A DNA stretch of 64,000 bases from Paraburkholderia sp. BL10I2N1 (GTDB lineage: Bacteria > Pseudomonadota > Gammaproteobacteria > Burkholderiales > Burkholderiaceae), in NCBI RefSeq assembly GCF_004361815.1, contig NZ_SNWA01000001.1, positions 1,488,001 through 1,552,000 of the forward strand, read 5' to 3'. Both the position numbers and the translations under genes were made by a program. Below the pieces are notes generated by a model that did no database searches, was not told where the DNA came from, and saw only the letters and a program-made list of their open reading frames with translations. Shown here piece after piece: positions 15,808-25,968 of this stretch (position 1 is the stretch's first letter; each line of letters opens with the position of its first letter).

Positions 15808-18474
15808 TTACGAACCAGTCTTGCGCGCGGCCGCTTTCTTTGCGGGAGCCTTCCTGGCCGCAGCGGTTTTGGTTGCGGTCGTTTTACTTGCGGCGGTTTT
15901 CGCCGCCGCCTTTTTGGCAGGCGCGGTTTTCGCCGTTGCGCCGACTTCCGTTTCCAGTTCCATCTCGGCTTTTCCTGCTGTTTTGGCTGCGGTCTTTGCA
16001 GCGGTTTTCACCGACGCCTCCTTCTTCTCGAATTCGAAACCAATCTTGCCGTCGCTCTGCTTGACGAGGAACGCCTTGAAGTTGCGGCCGGTGCGCGACG
16101 ACTTGAAGTTCGTCAACAGATCCGTACGTCCTTCTTCCAACAGCTTCGCCATCTGATCGCGACCAATTTCCTGTTGCAGGATTACTTTGCCTGAGCGGAA
16201 GTCGCACGTCTTTGGATTGGCAACCGAGTTTTCGCAAACGTAACTCATGCCGTGCTCGAATACGCGCCCTTTGCACTTCGGGCATGCGCCGACCGGTTCC
16301 TGCTCGGAGAAGTCAGGCGGTTCGCCGTCTTCGCCACCCTGATCCTGACCGAAGTCGAATTCGAGCTTGTAGTTCTTCGTCTCGTCGTCGAAAGCAAGCT
16401 TGAGGATCGCAGAGAACGGCCGGCCCATCTTGCTGCGGAAACCCGACAGCGGACCGATCGTCTTGTTCTGCAGCAACTCTTCAACTTCCGTGATCTCGAA
16501 CTGGCGGCCGCCCGGAATCTTCGAGATCGAGAACTCACACTTCGAGCATGCAAAGCGCCGATAGTTTTCCTTCACCTGGCCGCCGCAATTGGGGCAAGGC
16601 GTTTCGAGCGTTGCGTAATCGCCTGGGATGGTGTCGGAGTCGTATTCCTTCGCGCGCTTGACGATGGTCTGCGTCATGCGAGCGATTTCCTGCATGAAAG
16701 CGTCGCGCTTGAGGTGGCCGCGCTCCATCTGCGCTAGCTTGTGCTCCCATTCGCCAGTGAGTTCGGGGGCCGTAAGTTCTTCGACGCCGAGTCCGCGCAG
16801 CAGCGTCGTCAGCTGGAATGCCTTGGCGGTCGGAATCAGATCGCGTCCTTCGCGTATGAGGTACTTTTCGCCAAGAAGCCCTTCGATAATGGCGGCGCGC
16901 GTGGCTGGCGTGCCCAGACCCTTGGCTGCCATTGCTTCGCGCAGTTCGTCGTCTTCGACCAGCTTGCCTGCGCCTTCCATCGCCGACAGTAAAGTCGCTT
17001 CGTTGTAGCGTGCGGGCGGTTTGGTCACCAGTTGCTGGGCGGCGATCTTGTCGGTCTTGACCTTTTCGTCTTTCTGCACCGGTACGAGGTTCGCGTCTTC
17101 GCCGCTGATCTCGCGGCCGTAGACTTGCAGCCAGCCCGGTTCGACGAGTACCTTGCCCTCGGTCTTGAAGTGATGGCCGACCACTTCCGTGATCCGCGTC
17201 GTCACCTTGTATTCGGCGGCGGGGAAGAACACGGCAAGGAAGCGCTTCACGACCAGGTCGTACAGCTTCTGCTCGGGCTCGGACAGCGACTTCGGCGCCT
17301 GCAGCGTCGGGATGATTGCGAAGTGGTCGCTGATCTTCGAATTGTCGAAGATGCGCTTGTTCGGCTTCACCCAGCCCTTGTCCAGCACCTGCTTCGCGAA
17401 CGGCAGGTAATTGTTGCTCTCCTTCAGCATGTCGAGCGTGCTCTTCACAGTCTCGATATAGTCTTCCGGCAGGGCGCGGGCGTCGGTACGCGGATAGGTG
17501 AGCACCTTGTGCTTTTCATACAGCGCCTGGGCGAGCCCGAGCGTATTTTTCGCCGAAAAGCCGAAGCGGCCGTTGGCCTCGCGCTGCAGGCTCGTCAGGT
17601 CGAACAGCGCCGGGGACAGCTGTGTGGACGGCTTCGATTCTTCCGACACCCTGCCGATCTGGCCGCGACAGGCGGCGACGATCGTTTCGGCGGCCGGCAG
17701 ACTCCAGAGGCGCGAATCGCGTTTCTCCGGATCGAACTCGTCGCGCTTGAACTTCGGGTCGAACCAGCGGCCTTCGTAGAAGCCGCCCGCGCAGACGAAC
17801 TCTGCTTTCACTTCCCAGTAGTCGCGCGGCACGAACCGGCGAATCTTTTCTTCGCGCTCAACGACGATCGACAGCGTCGGCGTCTGCACCCGCCCGACAG
17901 TGGTCAGGAAGAAGCCGCCGCCCTTGCTGTTGAAGGCTGTCATCGCCCGCGTGCCGTTGATGCCGACCAGCCAGTCAGCCTCGGAACGGCAGCGCGCGGC
18001 GTCGGCGAGCGGCTGCATTTCCTCGTCGCTACGCAGACGGGCAAACCCTTCGCGGATCGCGGCAGGCGTCATCGACTGCAGCCAGAGGCGCTGGACTGGC
18101 TGTTTGGCTTTCGCGTGCTGTGCAATCAAACGGAAAATCAGCTCACCCTCGCGCCCCGCGTCACACGCGTTAATCAGGTGGTCGATGTCTTTGCGCTTCA
18201 GCAGCTTCGTGAGCACCTTGAGCCGCGATTCGCTTTTTGCGATCGGGTTCACGTCGAAATGCGGGGGAATGACGGGTAGATTGGCGAAACTCCATTTGCC
18301 GCGCTTGACCTCGTATTCTTCGGGCGCTGCGATTTCGAGCAGGTGGCCGACCGCCGACGAAAGGACGTACTCGTCGCTTTCGTAGTATTCGTCATGCTTG
18401 GTAAACCCGCCCAAAGCCCGCGCGATGTCGTTCGCGACGGAAGGCTTTTCGGCGATGATCAATGCTTTGGACAT
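15808..18474 (-). CDS. topB: DNA topoisomerase III with a Lys/Ala-rich tail
   Basis: The 888-residue type IA topoisomerase has the TOPRIM domain (MSKALIIAEKPSVA with catalytic Glu9, DAGREGELIFR at 105-115), the active-site tyrosine at 327 in VLTYPRTDARAL, and a zinc-ribbon region with CPNCGG/CSKCEF. It relaxes or decatenates DNA by single-strand passage. The C-terminal 65 or so residues are an AKT/AKK repeat resembling eukaryotic histone H1 tails or bacterial AlgP/HctB-like sequences; E. coli TopB (653 residues) lacks this. The tail probably binds DNA non-specifically. A thioredoxin-like gene and dprA lie upstream on the same strand. Confidence 0.93.
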   Translation of the reverse strand: MSKALIIAEKPSVANDIARALGGFTKHDEYYESDEYVLSSAVGHLLEIAAPEEYEVKRGKWSFANLPVIPPHFDVNPIAKSESRLKVLTKLLKRKDIDHLINACDAGREGELIFRLIAQHAKAKQPVQRLWLQSMTPAAIREGFARLRSDEEMQPLADAARCRSEADWLVGINGTRAMTAFNSKGGGFFLTTVGRVQTPTLSIVVEREEKIRRFVPRDYWEVKAEFVCAGGFYEGRWFDPKFKRDEFDPEKRDSRLWSLPAAETIVAACRGQIGRVSEESKPSTQLSPALFDLTSLQREANGRFGFSAKNTLGLAQALYEKHKVLTYPRTDARALPEDYIETVKSTLDMLKESNNYLPFAKQVLDKGWVKPNKRIFDNSKISDHFAIIPTLQAPKSLSEPEQKLYDLVVKRFLAVFFPAAEYKVTTRITEVVGHHFKTEGKVLVEPGWLQVYGREISGEDANLVPVQKDEKVKTDKIAAQQLVTKPPARYNEATLLSAMEGAGKLVEDDELREAMAAKGLGTPATRAAIIEGLLGEKYLIREGRDLIPTAKAFQLTTLLRGLGVEELTAPELTGEWEHKLAQMERGHLKRDAFMQEIARMTQTIVKRAKEYDSDTIPGDYATLETPCPNCGGQVKENYRRFACSKCEFSISKIPGGRQFEITEVEELLQNKTIGPLSGFRSKMGRPFSAILKLAFDDETKNYKLEFDFGQDQGGEDGEPPDFSEQEPVGACPKCKGRVFEHGMSYVCENSVANPKTCDFRSGKVILQQEIGRDQMAKLLEEGRTDLLTNFKSSRTGRNFKAFLVKQSDGKIGFEFEKKEASVKTAAKTAAKTAGKAEMELETEVGATAKTAPAKKAAAKTAASKTTATKTAAARKAPAKKAAARKTGS

Positions 18475-18723
18475 GACTGGATGTGAGTATGTGGATCCGG
18501 GTTTATGGCCCTTTAACGACCGCTTTATAGCACACAGCGCGGAAACGTCGACTCCTGTGCGTAAAAAAGCGGCTCATCATAAGTGGGTGCCTGTGTTTCC
18601 GGCAAGCGCGCAGCCTAGCCGCAAGCAAGGCAAGTGCCGCCCGTCCGGCAATACTCGCCGGACCTTCGCCGGCTCCCGTAATTGCGTGATGACTCTGCGT
18701 AGCCGCCGCGTACCACCGGCGCG

Positions 18724-19101
18724 TCAGGCAACGGCCAGCGCCGGCCGCAGCTTCGGCGCTCCGGTCATGCCCGGCAGGCCGTAGAGATCGGAAAGCATGC
18801 GTTCGACGATCGCAGCTTGCGGCAGCACCGTGCCAAAAAAGCGCGTGGTGATGGCATCTTCGATCAGGACCGTCGGAAAATTCTCCACGTCGAGATCGTC
18901 GAAGCGGTCGGCGTGCGTTTCGATGTCTATCCACGCGAAGCAGATATCTGGATGCCGGTCCGCAAGGCGGTCGAAAGTTTCTCTATATTCCCTGCAGGTG
19001 CCGCACCATTCCGCGCACAGACAGGCAACGAACAGGGTGTCGTGGTTATTGACGCGCTCGGCGATCCGGTCTGCGTCGGTGTCGAGATTCAGCGCGGGCA
19101 T
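18724..19101 (-). CDS. Thioredoxin-fold protein
   Basis: The 125-residue protein has a thioredoxin fold with the redox motif WCGTC (Cys33 and Cys36) in LCAEWCGTCREYR and the cis-proline region VENFPTVLIED. It lacks a signal peptide and is therefore cytoplasmic. The ATG at 19101 is preceded by AAGGAACC; an in-frame upstream extension to 19332 overlaps dprA and is rejected. It sits between dprA (58 bp upstream) and topB. The redox partner is unknown. Confidence 0.85.
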   Translation of the reverse strand: MPALNLDTDADRIAERVNNHDTLFVACLCAEWCGTCREYRETFDRLADRHPDICFAWIDIETHADRFDDLDVENFPTVLIEDAITTRFFGTVLPQAAIVERMLSDLYGLPGMTGAPKLRPALAVA

Positions 19102-19159
19102 GGTGGTTCCTTGCGTACTTTTATCAGGTGCTTTGGCGCGAATGTAGCATGGCGCGCCG

Positions 19160-20287
19160 TCAATTGTGGTTCGCCCGCACGAATCGGCCGCCTGGTAATG
19201 CGGTGAGATAGCCGCCCAGTTCAAGCTGCAGCAATGTGCCCTGAAGCGCTGCCTCTTCCATCTCGGTGCGGACAGCGAGGATTTCAAGCGTGGCAGGCGA
19301 ATGACCCAACGCGTCCAGCAGGCGCCTTGCATCCGGCGTCAACGACGAGGCAGGTGACACCACTTCTCCAGGCGCTGGTGCGACGGGCCGGACAGCCCAG
19401 CCCAGTTCGTCGAGGACGTCTTCCGGTGTTTCGACGAGCTTTGCGCCCTGTTTGATCATCCGATGACATCCGCGCGCAAGCGGCGCATGGATGGAACCGG
19501 GGATGGCGAACACATCCCGCCCCATTTCATTCGCGAGGCGAGCCGTGATGAGCGAGCCCGATCGCATCGCGGCTTCCACGATCAGCACGCCGCTCGACAG
19601 ACCGGCGATCAGCCGGTTTCGTTGTGGGAAATGCGCGGAGCGGGCGGACGTGCCGAGCGGCCACTCCGAGACGATCGCGCCTGCTGCAGCGATCTCATGG
19701 GCAAGCTGATGATGGATGGCCGGATAAACGACGTCGGCCCCGGTGCCTATTACCGCAATCGTGCTGCCTGCACCGCCCAGCGCGCCACGATGCGCAGCGG
19801 CGTCGATACCGAGCGCAAGCCCGGACACCACAGCGAGCCCCGCGTCCGACAGCGCCCGCGCGAACCGGCGAGCGTCTTCGACACCTTGCGGCGTAGCGTT
19901 GCGGCTTCCTACGATGGCAACGCTGCGGGTGTTGAGCAAATCGAGGCATCCTTTCGCATAAAGCAGCGGTGGCGGATCGGTCATCGTAAGCAGGGCGGGC
20001 GGATAAGCCGGATCGCCCAGTGTCAGTACTTCATTGCCAGGCTCGTGGCGCCATCTGAGGACGTTAGTCAGGTGGCGGTCGAAATCGGGATCCGGAGCGG
20101 CCAGTACGGCGCGTGCAGTGGCCTCATCGGTGATTGCCGCTATTGCCGCGAACGTCTGCCCAAGGAGTGCGGCCGGCAGCCCGAACGCGTCAAGCAGCGA
20201 GCGCAATGGGGCTGGCTTCAGCCCTCGCGCCATCGATAGCCGCAGCCACGCGGCGAGTTCATCATCGGTCATTGGCAATGTGTGCAT
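19160..20287 (-). CDS. dprA: DNA-processing protein DprA
   Basis: The 375-residue protein contains the DprA Rossmann-like core: [57 protein letters not shown] and [24 protein letters not shown]-terminal winged-helix (DprA_WH-like) domain follows from about residue 310. DprA loads RecA onto incoming single-stranded DNA during natural transformation. The start at 20287 gives a normal length; [13 protein letters not shown] five residues in is an alternative. It is divergent from def, a common arrangement in beta- and gamma-proteobacteria. Confidence 0.93.
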   Translation of the reverse strand: MHTLPMTDDELAAWLRLSMARGLKPAPLRSLLDAFGLPAALLGQTFAAIAAITDEATARAVLAAPDPDFDRHLTNVLRWRHEPGNEVLTLGDPAYPPALLTMTDPPPLLYAKGCLDLLNTRSVAIVGSRNATPQGVEDARRFARALSDAGLAVVSGLALGIDAAAHRGALGGAGSTIAVIGTGADVVYPAIHHQLAHEIAAAGAIVSEWPLGTSARSAHFPQRNRLIAGLSSGVLIVEAAMRSGSLITARLANEMGRDVFAIPGSIHAPLARGCHRMIKQGAKLVETPEDVLDELGWAVRPVAPAPGEVVSPASSLTPDARRLLDALGHSPATLEILAVRTEMEEAALQGTLLQLELGGYLTALPGGRFVRANHN

Positions 20288-20525
20288 CGCTTATCAGTCC
20301 TCTTGCGGCCAGCGGGGAGGCGGTCGCCATGCTAAAATTTTCATCATCCGAAATTTGCAGCGCTGCGTCTGCCCGCGTGCCTTCCGTCCGTGTGCCGACG
20401 GCGCGTCGAATCGAACCAGTTCGAGCGCATATCCTCCGCATAACGCGACGGGCTCACAAGCTGGCCAGGTGGCTAGCAGCGTGGTGCGCCGGAGTGCGCG
20501 GCGCTCACTCATTCAACTCAGGACC

Positions 20526-21029
20526 ATGGCTTTACTGAACATCCTCAATTACCCGGACAAGCGGCTGCACAAGATTGCGAAGCCCGTGGATGTGGTCAAC
20601 GACGGCATCCGTAAGCTTGTCGCTGACATGGCCGAAACGATGTACGCCGCACCGGGCGTCGGACTGGCTGCAACGCAGGTCGACGAGCATGTGCGCGTGA
20701 TCGTGATCGACGTTTCGGAAACACACGACGAACTGCGCACGTTCATCAACCCGGAAATCATCTGGTCGAGCGACGAGAGAAAGCTCTCCGAAGAAGGCTG
20801 TCTGTCGGTGCCGGGCATCTACGACAATGTGGAACGTGCCGAGAAGGTGCGCGTACGGGCGCTCAACGAAAAGGGCGAGACCTTCGAACTCGACTGTGAA
20901 GGCCTTCTCGCCGTCTGCGTTCAGCACGAAATGGATCACCTGATGGGCCGCGTGTTCGTCGAGTACCTGTCACCGCTCAAGCAGACGCGCATCAAGAGCA
21001 AGATGAAGAAACTCGCGCACGCGATGTAA
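20526..21029 (+). CDS. def: Peptide deformylase
   Basis: The 167-residue metalloenzyme has all three deformylase motifs: GVGLAATQ at 44-51, EGCLSVPG with the metal ligand Cys92, and QHEMDHLMG with the HEXXH at 134-138. It removes the formyl group from nascent proteins in the cytoplasm. A long in-frame upstream extension (to 20034) is antisense to dprA and is rejected; [11 protein letters not shown] is the family start. fmt, which adds the formyl group to the initiator tRNA, follows after 30 bp. Confidence 0.96.
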   Translation: MALLNILNYPDKRLHKIAKPVDVVNDGIRKLVADMAETMYAAPGVGLAATQVDEHVRVIVIDVSETHDELRTFINPEIIWSSDERKLSEEGCLSVPGIYDNVERAEKVRVRALNEKGETFELDCEGLLAVCVQHEMDHLMGRVFVEYLSPLKQTRIKSKMKKLAHAM

Positions 21030-21059
21030 CGCGCGTCCTTCCTGCTAACTCTTCCGTTC

Positions 21060-22046
21060 ATGACCCATTCGTTGCGCGTTATTTTTGCCGGCACGCCTGA
21101 GTTCGCCGCCGAGGCGCTGGCGGCAATTCACGCTGCCGGTTTCCCGCTGCCGCTTATCCTCACCCAACCCGACCGGCCAGCCGGCCGCGGCATGAAACTG
21201 CAGGCGAGTCCGGTTAAACGGTTCGCGCAGGAACACGGCTTGGCCGTCGCGCAGCCGCCGTCGCTGCGCCGCAACGGCAAATACCCGGTTGAAGCTGCTG
21301 CCGCGATCGAACAGTTGCGCGCGACACCCCACGACGTCGTGGTGGTCGCCGCGTACGGGTTGCTGCTGCCGCAGGAAGTGCTCGATATTCCCCCCCATGG
21401 CTGCATCAATATCCACGCATCATTGCTGCCGCGTTGGCGCGGCGCCGCGCCGATCCACCGAGCGATCGAAGCTGGCGACACGGAAACCGGCATCACGCTG
21501 ATGCAAATGGATGTCGGCCTCGACACCGGCGCGATGATCTCCGAAGCACGTGCGCCGATCCATCAGGACGACACCACCGCCACGCTGCACGACCGCCTCG
21601 CGCAGGCGGGCGCGAAGCTGATCGTCGATGCACTGATCGAACTGGAGCGCACGGGCAAGCTTGCCGCGACGCCTCAACCGGCTGAAGGCGCCACTTACGC
21701 CGAAAAAATCGGCAAGCACGAAGCCGCGCTCGACTGGCGGCGTCCAGCGATCGAACTGGCTCGCCAGATCCGCGCGTTCGACCCGTTCCCCGGTGGCGTA
21801 GCGACACTCGACGACGGCACCGCGCTCAAGATCTGGGGCGCCGAAGTGGTTGATACGCCGCGTGAGGCCGCGCCTGGCACGATCCTCAATGTGTCTCCGG
21901 AGGGAGTCGTGGTCGCAAGTGGCGAAGGCGCGCTGCGCCTCGTGCAATTGCAGAAGCCCGGTGGCAAGCGTCTCCCTGCGCGCGAATTTCTGGCTGGCGC
22001 GCCCCTTTCCGCTGGTCAGCGGTTCAAACTGCCCGAAGCATCGTAA
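21060..22046 (+). CDS. fmt: Methionyl-tRNA formyltransferase
   Basis: The 328-residue protein starts [16 protein letters not shown] and has the formyl-transferase signature [20 protein letters not shown], with the catalytic Asn-His-Asp set, and a C-terminal OB-like domain from about residue 205 ([21 protein letters not shown]). It formylates initiator Met-tRNA with 10-formyl-tetrahydrofolate. It forms the classical def-fmt pair and is followed by a LysE-family gene. Confidence 0.96.
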   Translation: MTHSLRVIFAGTPEFAAEALAAIHAAGFPLPLILTQPDRPAGRGMKLQASPVKRFAQEHGLAVAQPPSLRRNGKYPVEAAAAIEQLRATPHDVVVVAAYGLLLPQEVLDIPPHGCINIHASLLPRWRGAAPIHRAIEAGDTETGITLMQMDVGLDTGAMISEARAPIHQDDTTATLHDRLAQAGAKLIVDALIELERTGKLAATPQPAEGATYAEKIGKHEAALDWRRPAIELARQIRAFDPFPGGVATLDDGTALKIWGAEVVDTPREAAPGTILNVSPEGVVVASGEGALRLVQLQKPGGKRLPAREFLAGAPLSAGQRFKLPEAS

Positions 22047-22150
22047 AACGGGGGGCGCGACTGCGCCACAGACCGTTCGGCCAACTGCCGCTGCAGCCGC
22101 GCGGCGCGTTAGAATCGTCTGTGAATTGACTGTGCGCCTGAGGATTTCAA

Positions 22151-22801
22151 ATGTTCGGCATCACCCATTTCGCCTTCTTCGTCGTTGCGGTTTTTCTGCT
22201 GAACGTGACGCCGGGACCCGATACGGCCTATATCGTCGGGCGTAGTGTCGCGCAGGGGCGTCGTGCAGGGCTGATGTCGGCGCTCGGCATTTCCGCGGGC
22301 TGCTGCGTGCATTCTCTTGCTTGCGCGTTCGGCCTGACAGCGTTGCTCGCGGCATCGGCCGCGGCGTTCACGGTGATCAAGTTTGTGGGCGCGATCTACC
22401 TGATTTACCTCGGCGTGCGCCTGATCTTCGCGAAACCGGCGGCCGAACCGGTCGCTGCGTCAGGTACGCCGTCGCGCGCCGCTGGTGCGCCGAAATCCTT
22501 GCGTCAGCTGTTCGTGCAAGGTTTCTGGACCAATGTGCTGAATCCAAAGGTCGTGCTGTTCTTCGTGTCGTTTTTCCCGCAGTTCGTCACCACAGGCAGC
22601 GAGCACAACGCGCTTGCGTTCCTGACGCTCGGCGCGGTGTTCGTCGTGCTGAGCACGGTGTGGAACAGCTTTGTCGCGTGGATCGCGGGCAGCGTCACGC
22701 AGCGCTTCTCCGGCAAGCCGGCTATCAAGAAGTGGGTCGATCGCGGTGTCGGTAGCGCTTTTGTCGGTCTGGGCGTCAAACTTGCCGCCGCGTCACGGTG
22801 A
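22151..22801 (+). CDS. LysE-family amino-acid exporter
   Basis: The 216-residue inner-membrane protein has about six hydrophobic segments and the LysE/RhtB pattern: NVTPGPDTAYIVGRSVAQGRRAG near the N-terminus, then KFVGAIYLIYLGVRLI and WTNVLNPKVVLFFVSFFPQF. Members export amino acids or homoserine lactones; the substrate cannot be called. It lies between fmt and htpX on the same strand. Its stop codon at 22799-22801 directly abuts a candidate heat-shock promoter for htpX. Confidence 0.9.
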   Translation: MFGITHFAFFVVAVFLLNVTPGPDTAYIVGRSVAQGRRAGLMSALGISAGCCVHSLACAFGLTALLAASAAAFTVIKFVGAIYLIYLGVRLIFAKPAAEPVAASGTPSRAAGAPKSLRQLFVQGFWTNVLNPKVVLFFVSFFPQFVTTGSEHNALAFLTLGAVFVVLSTVWNSFVAWIAGSVTQRFSGKPAIKKWVDRGVGSAFVGLGVKLAAASR

Positions 22802-22828
22802 TTGAATTTTCCACGTTCGCCCCTATCT
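22802..22828 (+). promoter_or_regulatory. Candidate sigma-32 promoter of htpX
   Basis: TTGAA (22802-22806), then 13 bp, then CCCCTATCT (22820-22828) resemble the heat-shock consensus CTTGAA-N11-16-CCCCATNT. The start site would lie about 70 bp before the htpX ATG. The match is imperfect in the last part of the -10 box. Confidence 0.5.
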
Positions 22829-22907
22829 AACAAATTTCTTACAATAGACTGTCGCCAATGGGTGACGTCAAGAGCGAACTCACATTAGGGGCAAGGAGTA
22901 AACGGAC

Positions 22908-23765
22908 ATGTTCAACTGGGTGAAAACCGCGATGCTAATGGCCGCGATTACGGCCCTTTTCGTCGTGATTGGCGGCATGATCGGCGGATCGCGGGGCATG
23001 ATGCTCGCGTTCCTCGTGGCGCTCGGGATGAATTTTTTCTCCTACTGGTTCTCGGACAAGATGGTTCTGCGCATGTACAACGCGCAGGAAGTCGATGAGA
23101 CGAGCGCGCCGCAGTTCTATCGGATGGTGCGTGAGCTTGCCACACGCGCCGAATTGCCAATGCCGAAGGTCTACCTGATCAACGAAGACGCGCCGAATGC
23201 ATTTGCCACCGGTCGCAATCCGGAGCACGCGGCCGTGGCGGCTACTACCGGCATTCTTCGCGTGCTCTCCGAGCGGGAAATGCGTGGCGTGATGGCGCAC
23301 GAACTCGCACATGTGAAGCATCGCGACATCCTCATCTCCACGGTCTCGGCGACGATGGCGGGTGCGATCTCCGCGCTGGCCAATTTCGCGATGTTCTTCG
23401 GCGGTCGCGATGAAAACGGCCGGCCGGCCAATCCGATCGCAAGCATCGCGGTTGCGATTCTGGCGCCGATCGCCGGTGCGCTGATCCAGATGGCGATTTC
23501 CCGCGCCCGCGAGTTTGAGGCGGATCGGGGTGGCGCGAAGATTTCGGGCGACCCGCAGGCGCTTGCGTCGGCACTCGACAAGATTCACCGTTACGCAGCC
23601 GGTATCCCGTTTGCCACGGCCGAAGCGCATCCCGCGACAGCGCAGATGATGATCATGAATCCGCTTTCGGGCGGCGGGATCGCGAACCTGTTCTCGACCC
23701 ACCCGGCGACCGAGGAGCGCATCGCACGTCTGATGGAGATGGCGCGCACCGGACGTTTCGACTAA
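22908..23765 (+). CDS. htpX: Membrane zinc metalloprotease HtpX
   Basis: The 285-residue protein has two N-terminal membrane segments (residues 7-27 and 32-48), the HELAH zinc motif at 131-135, another hydrophobic hairpin, and the third ligand glutamate in [14 protein letters not shown]. It degrades misfolded inner-membrane proteins together with FtsH. CAAGGAG precedes the ATG at 22908. A candidate sigma-32 promoter lies in front, in line with heat-shock control known for the family. Confidence 0.95.
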   Translation: MFNWVKTAMLMAAITALFVVIGGMIGGSRGMMLAFLVALGMNFFSYWFSDKMVLRMYNAQEVDETSAPQFYRMVRELATRAELPMPKVYLINEDAPNAFATGRNPEHAAVAATTGILRVLSEREMRGVMAHELAHVKHRDILISTVSATMAGAISALANFAMFFGGRDENGRPANPIASIAVAILAPIAGALIQMAISRAREFEADRGGAKISGDPQALASALDKIHRYAAGIPFATAEAHPATAQMMIMNPLSGGGIANLFSTHPATEERIARLMEMARTGRFD

Positions 23766-23812
23766 CGCTGGGTGCCCGGGGTGCCGTCGCCGGCACCTCC
23801 TCCTGTCTGCCC

Positions 23813-23841
23813 AAGGGCGAGCCGTGAGGTTCGCCCTTTTT
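23813..23841 (+). terminator. Intrinsic terminator after htpX
   Basis: AAGGGCGA (23813-23820) pairs with TCGCCCTT (23831-23838), and a T-run follows to 23841, so rsmB downstream probably has its own promoter. Confidence 0.78.
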
Positions 23842-23959
23842 CATTCGTACGAGGGGGTACCGACCTGGACTCGACGCGAAGCGCGGGGCCGTCCGGCGGC
23901 CCAAGCTACAATGTCTCGTTTGTGCCACGCGACCTGCGAGGCCTGCCTTTGTCTTGCAC

Positions 23960-25381
23960 ATGACTTCAAAGCCTTCTGAGCGCCCTGTTTCGAGACCGCC
24001 GCGTGCACGCGAGCCCCGTTTGTCGGCGCTGCATCTCGCGCCGGAGTCGCTGGGCTTTGCGCTCGACTGCGCCGCGCAGGCTGTCGGCGCGGTGCGCCTC
24101 GGCGCTGCATTGCCCGCTGCGCTGCAGAGCGTGTTCGTGTCCGCGCCCGAGGGCGCCGCTGCAGCGGCGCGCGGCGCGGTGCAGGACATTGCGTACCGGA
24201 CCATGCGGCGTCTCGCTACCGCTGAAGCGCTCGTCGTGCAACTGGTGCGCAAGGCACCGCCGCCGCACGTCGGCCATGTGCTCGCGTGCGCGCTTGCCTT
24301 GCTCGTCGATGAAGATGAATCGGCGGCTTATACGCCGTTCACGGTCGTCGACCAGGCGGTCAATGCGATCGGCGCACGACGCGAGTTCGCCTTTGCAAAG
24401 GGCCTTGTCAACGCCGTGCTGCGACGTTTTCTGCGCGAACGCGAGGGCTTGCTGGCCACTGTGCACACGGATGATGTCGCCCACTGGAATTATCCGCAGT
24501 GGTGGATCGATTCAGTTCAGCGCGCGTGGCCGGAGAACTGGCAGGCCATCCTTGCTTCAGGCAACGAGCAAGGGCCGCTTACGCTGCGCGTCAACGCGCG
24601 TCGCTCGACCGTCGCGGATTATCTGAGCGTGCTGCAGGACCATCACATCGCCGCGACCCAGGCCGGTGAGCACGCAGTGCGGCTCGATGTGCCGATGTCG
24701 GTCGATCGTATCCCGGGCTTTAGCGAGGGCGTCGTGTCGGTGCAGGATGCCGGCGCACAAATCGCCGCCCAATGCATCGGCGTGCGCGACGGTATGCGCG
24801 TGCTGGATGCCTGCGCCGCTCCCGGCGGCAAGACAGGCCATCTGCTGGAGCTGGCCGGCATCGAGCTCATTGCGCTCGAAAGCGATGCGTCGCGTGCACG
24901 GCGTATTGGCGAGAATCTGCAGCGGTTGGGTCTTGACGCCGATGTGCGCATCGGCGATGCCGGCAACCCTGAAAAGTGGTACGACGGCCAGCCGTTCGAC
25001 CGTATTCTGGCGGACGTACCGTGCTCCGCATCGGGCATCGTCCGTCGCCACCCGGATATCCGCTGGCTGCGTCGTGCGGCCGACATCCCCGCGCTCGTCG
25101 CGGAGCAGCGGCGCATTCTCGAAGCGCTCTGGCCCCTCGTAAAATCAGGCGGCGAGTTGCTCTACGTTACGTGCTCGATCTTTCCGGAAGAAGGTGAGTT
25201 GCAGGCGACGTGGTTTGGAAGCACGCACCAAGATGCGGTACGATTGGACGCGCCGGGGCAGCTGTTGCCCACGGCCGCCCGCGCGCCAGCTGGAGCATCG
25301 GCCGAACTGCGTGCCGGGCAGGACACCGCCTCGAATTCAGACCACGACGGATTTTTCTACGCGCGCTTTCAGAAACGGTGA
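23960..25381 (+). CDS. rsmB: 16S rRNA (cytosine-967 C5)-methyltransferase RsmB
   Basis: The protein of about 473 residues has an N-terminal NusB-like RNA-binding domain (to about residue 180; FTVVDQAVNAIGARREFAFAKG region) and a C-terminal Rossmann methyltransferase with VLDACAAPGGKTGHLLEL for AdoMet and DVPCSASGIVRRHPDIRW plus VTCSIFPEE, which carries the catalytic cysteine. It modifies C967 of 16S rRNA. Two starts are possible (23954 and 23960). Its stop overlaps the GTG start of the DUF4390 gene, so the two are translationally coupled. Confidence 0.94.
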   Translation: MTSKPSERPVSRPPRAREPRLSALHLAPESLGFALDCAAQAVGAVRLGAALPAALQSVFVSAPEGAAAAARGAVQDIAYRTMRRLATAEALVVQLVRKAPPPHVGHVLACALALLVDEDESAAYTPFTVVDQAVNAIGARREFAFAKGLVNAVLRRFLREREGLLATVHTDDVAHWNYPQWWIDSVQRAWPENWQAILASGNEQGPLTLRVNARRSTVADYLSVLQDHHIAATQAGEHAVRLDVPMSVDRIPGFSEGVVSVQDAGAQIAAQCIGVRDGMRVLDACAAPGGKTGHLLELAGIELIALESDASRARRIGENLQRLGLDADVRIGDAGNPEKWYDGQPFDRILADVPCSASGIVRRHPDIRWLRRAADIPALVAEQRRILEALWPLVKSGGELLYVTCSIFPEEGELQATWFGSTHQDAVRLDAPGQLLPTAARAPAGASAELRAGQDTASNSDHDGFFYARFQKR

Positions 25382-25968
25382 CCATCAAACGCTTCTTTCC
25401 GCTTCGGCTTGCGGCCGTGCTCTGGATTGCGCTGGCCGTTTGCCTGAGCGCAGCCGGGACCGCGCGGGCCGACTCGATCGCTGTGCAGCGCGCGTCGCTG
25501 GAATCGGATAACAACGGCTGGAGCCTCGACGCCCGCTTCGACTTCGAGCTGAACAGTAGCCTCGAAGATGCCGTCAATAAGGGCATTCCGCTTTATTTCA
25601 CCACCGATTTCGAACTCAGTCGTCCGCGGTGGTACTGGTTCGACGAGCAACCCGTGAGCGTCTCCCAAAGCATCCGTCTGTCGTTCCAGCCGCTGACGCG
25701 CGAATACCGCGTGTCGAGCGGCGGCCTGCAACTTGGCTTCAGCACGTTGAAAGACGCGCTGTCGGTGATCAAGCACGTCACGTCGTGGCATGTCATCGAT
25801 CGCAGCCAGGTGCGCGGCGGTGAAACGTATAACGCTTCCGTGCGCATGCAACTCGATGTCGCGCTGATGCCCAAGCCGTTCCAGATCGACGCGGTCAATA
25901 ACCGCGACTGGAATCTCTCTTCCGACTGGAAGCGCTTTACCTTCACGGTGACCGAACGTGCTAAATAG
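25378..25968 (+). CDS. DUF4390 domain protein
   Basis: The 196-residue protein begins at a GTG that overlaps the rsmB stop by four bases; there is no earlier good start, since the frame before it lies inside rsmB. It has a signal peptide or N-terminal anchor (LAAVLWIALAVCLSAAGTARA) and then a DUF4390 domain predicted to be beta-rich (DSIAVQRASLESDNNGWSL, FTTDFELSRPRWYW, VSWHVIDRSQVRGG-like region). Its function is unknown. DUF4390 genes are regularly found between rsmB and ntrY in beta-proteobacteria, so it may supply a periplasmic signal to NtrY. Confidence 0.85.
   Translation: MTIKRFFPLRLAAVLWIALAVCLSAAGTARADSIAVQRASLESDNNGWSLDARFDFELNSSLEDAVNKGIPLYFTTDFELSRPRWYWFDEQPVSVSQSIRLSFQPLTREYRVSSGGLQLGFSTLKDALSVIKHVTSWHVIDRSQVRGGETYNASVRMQLDVALMPKPFQIDAVNNRDWNLSSDWKRFTFTVTERAK

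Noticed and set aside
17032..18279. 415-residue plus-strand frame opposite topB
   Set aside because: Shadow of the topB codons; no domains, and topB carries all catalytic motifs.
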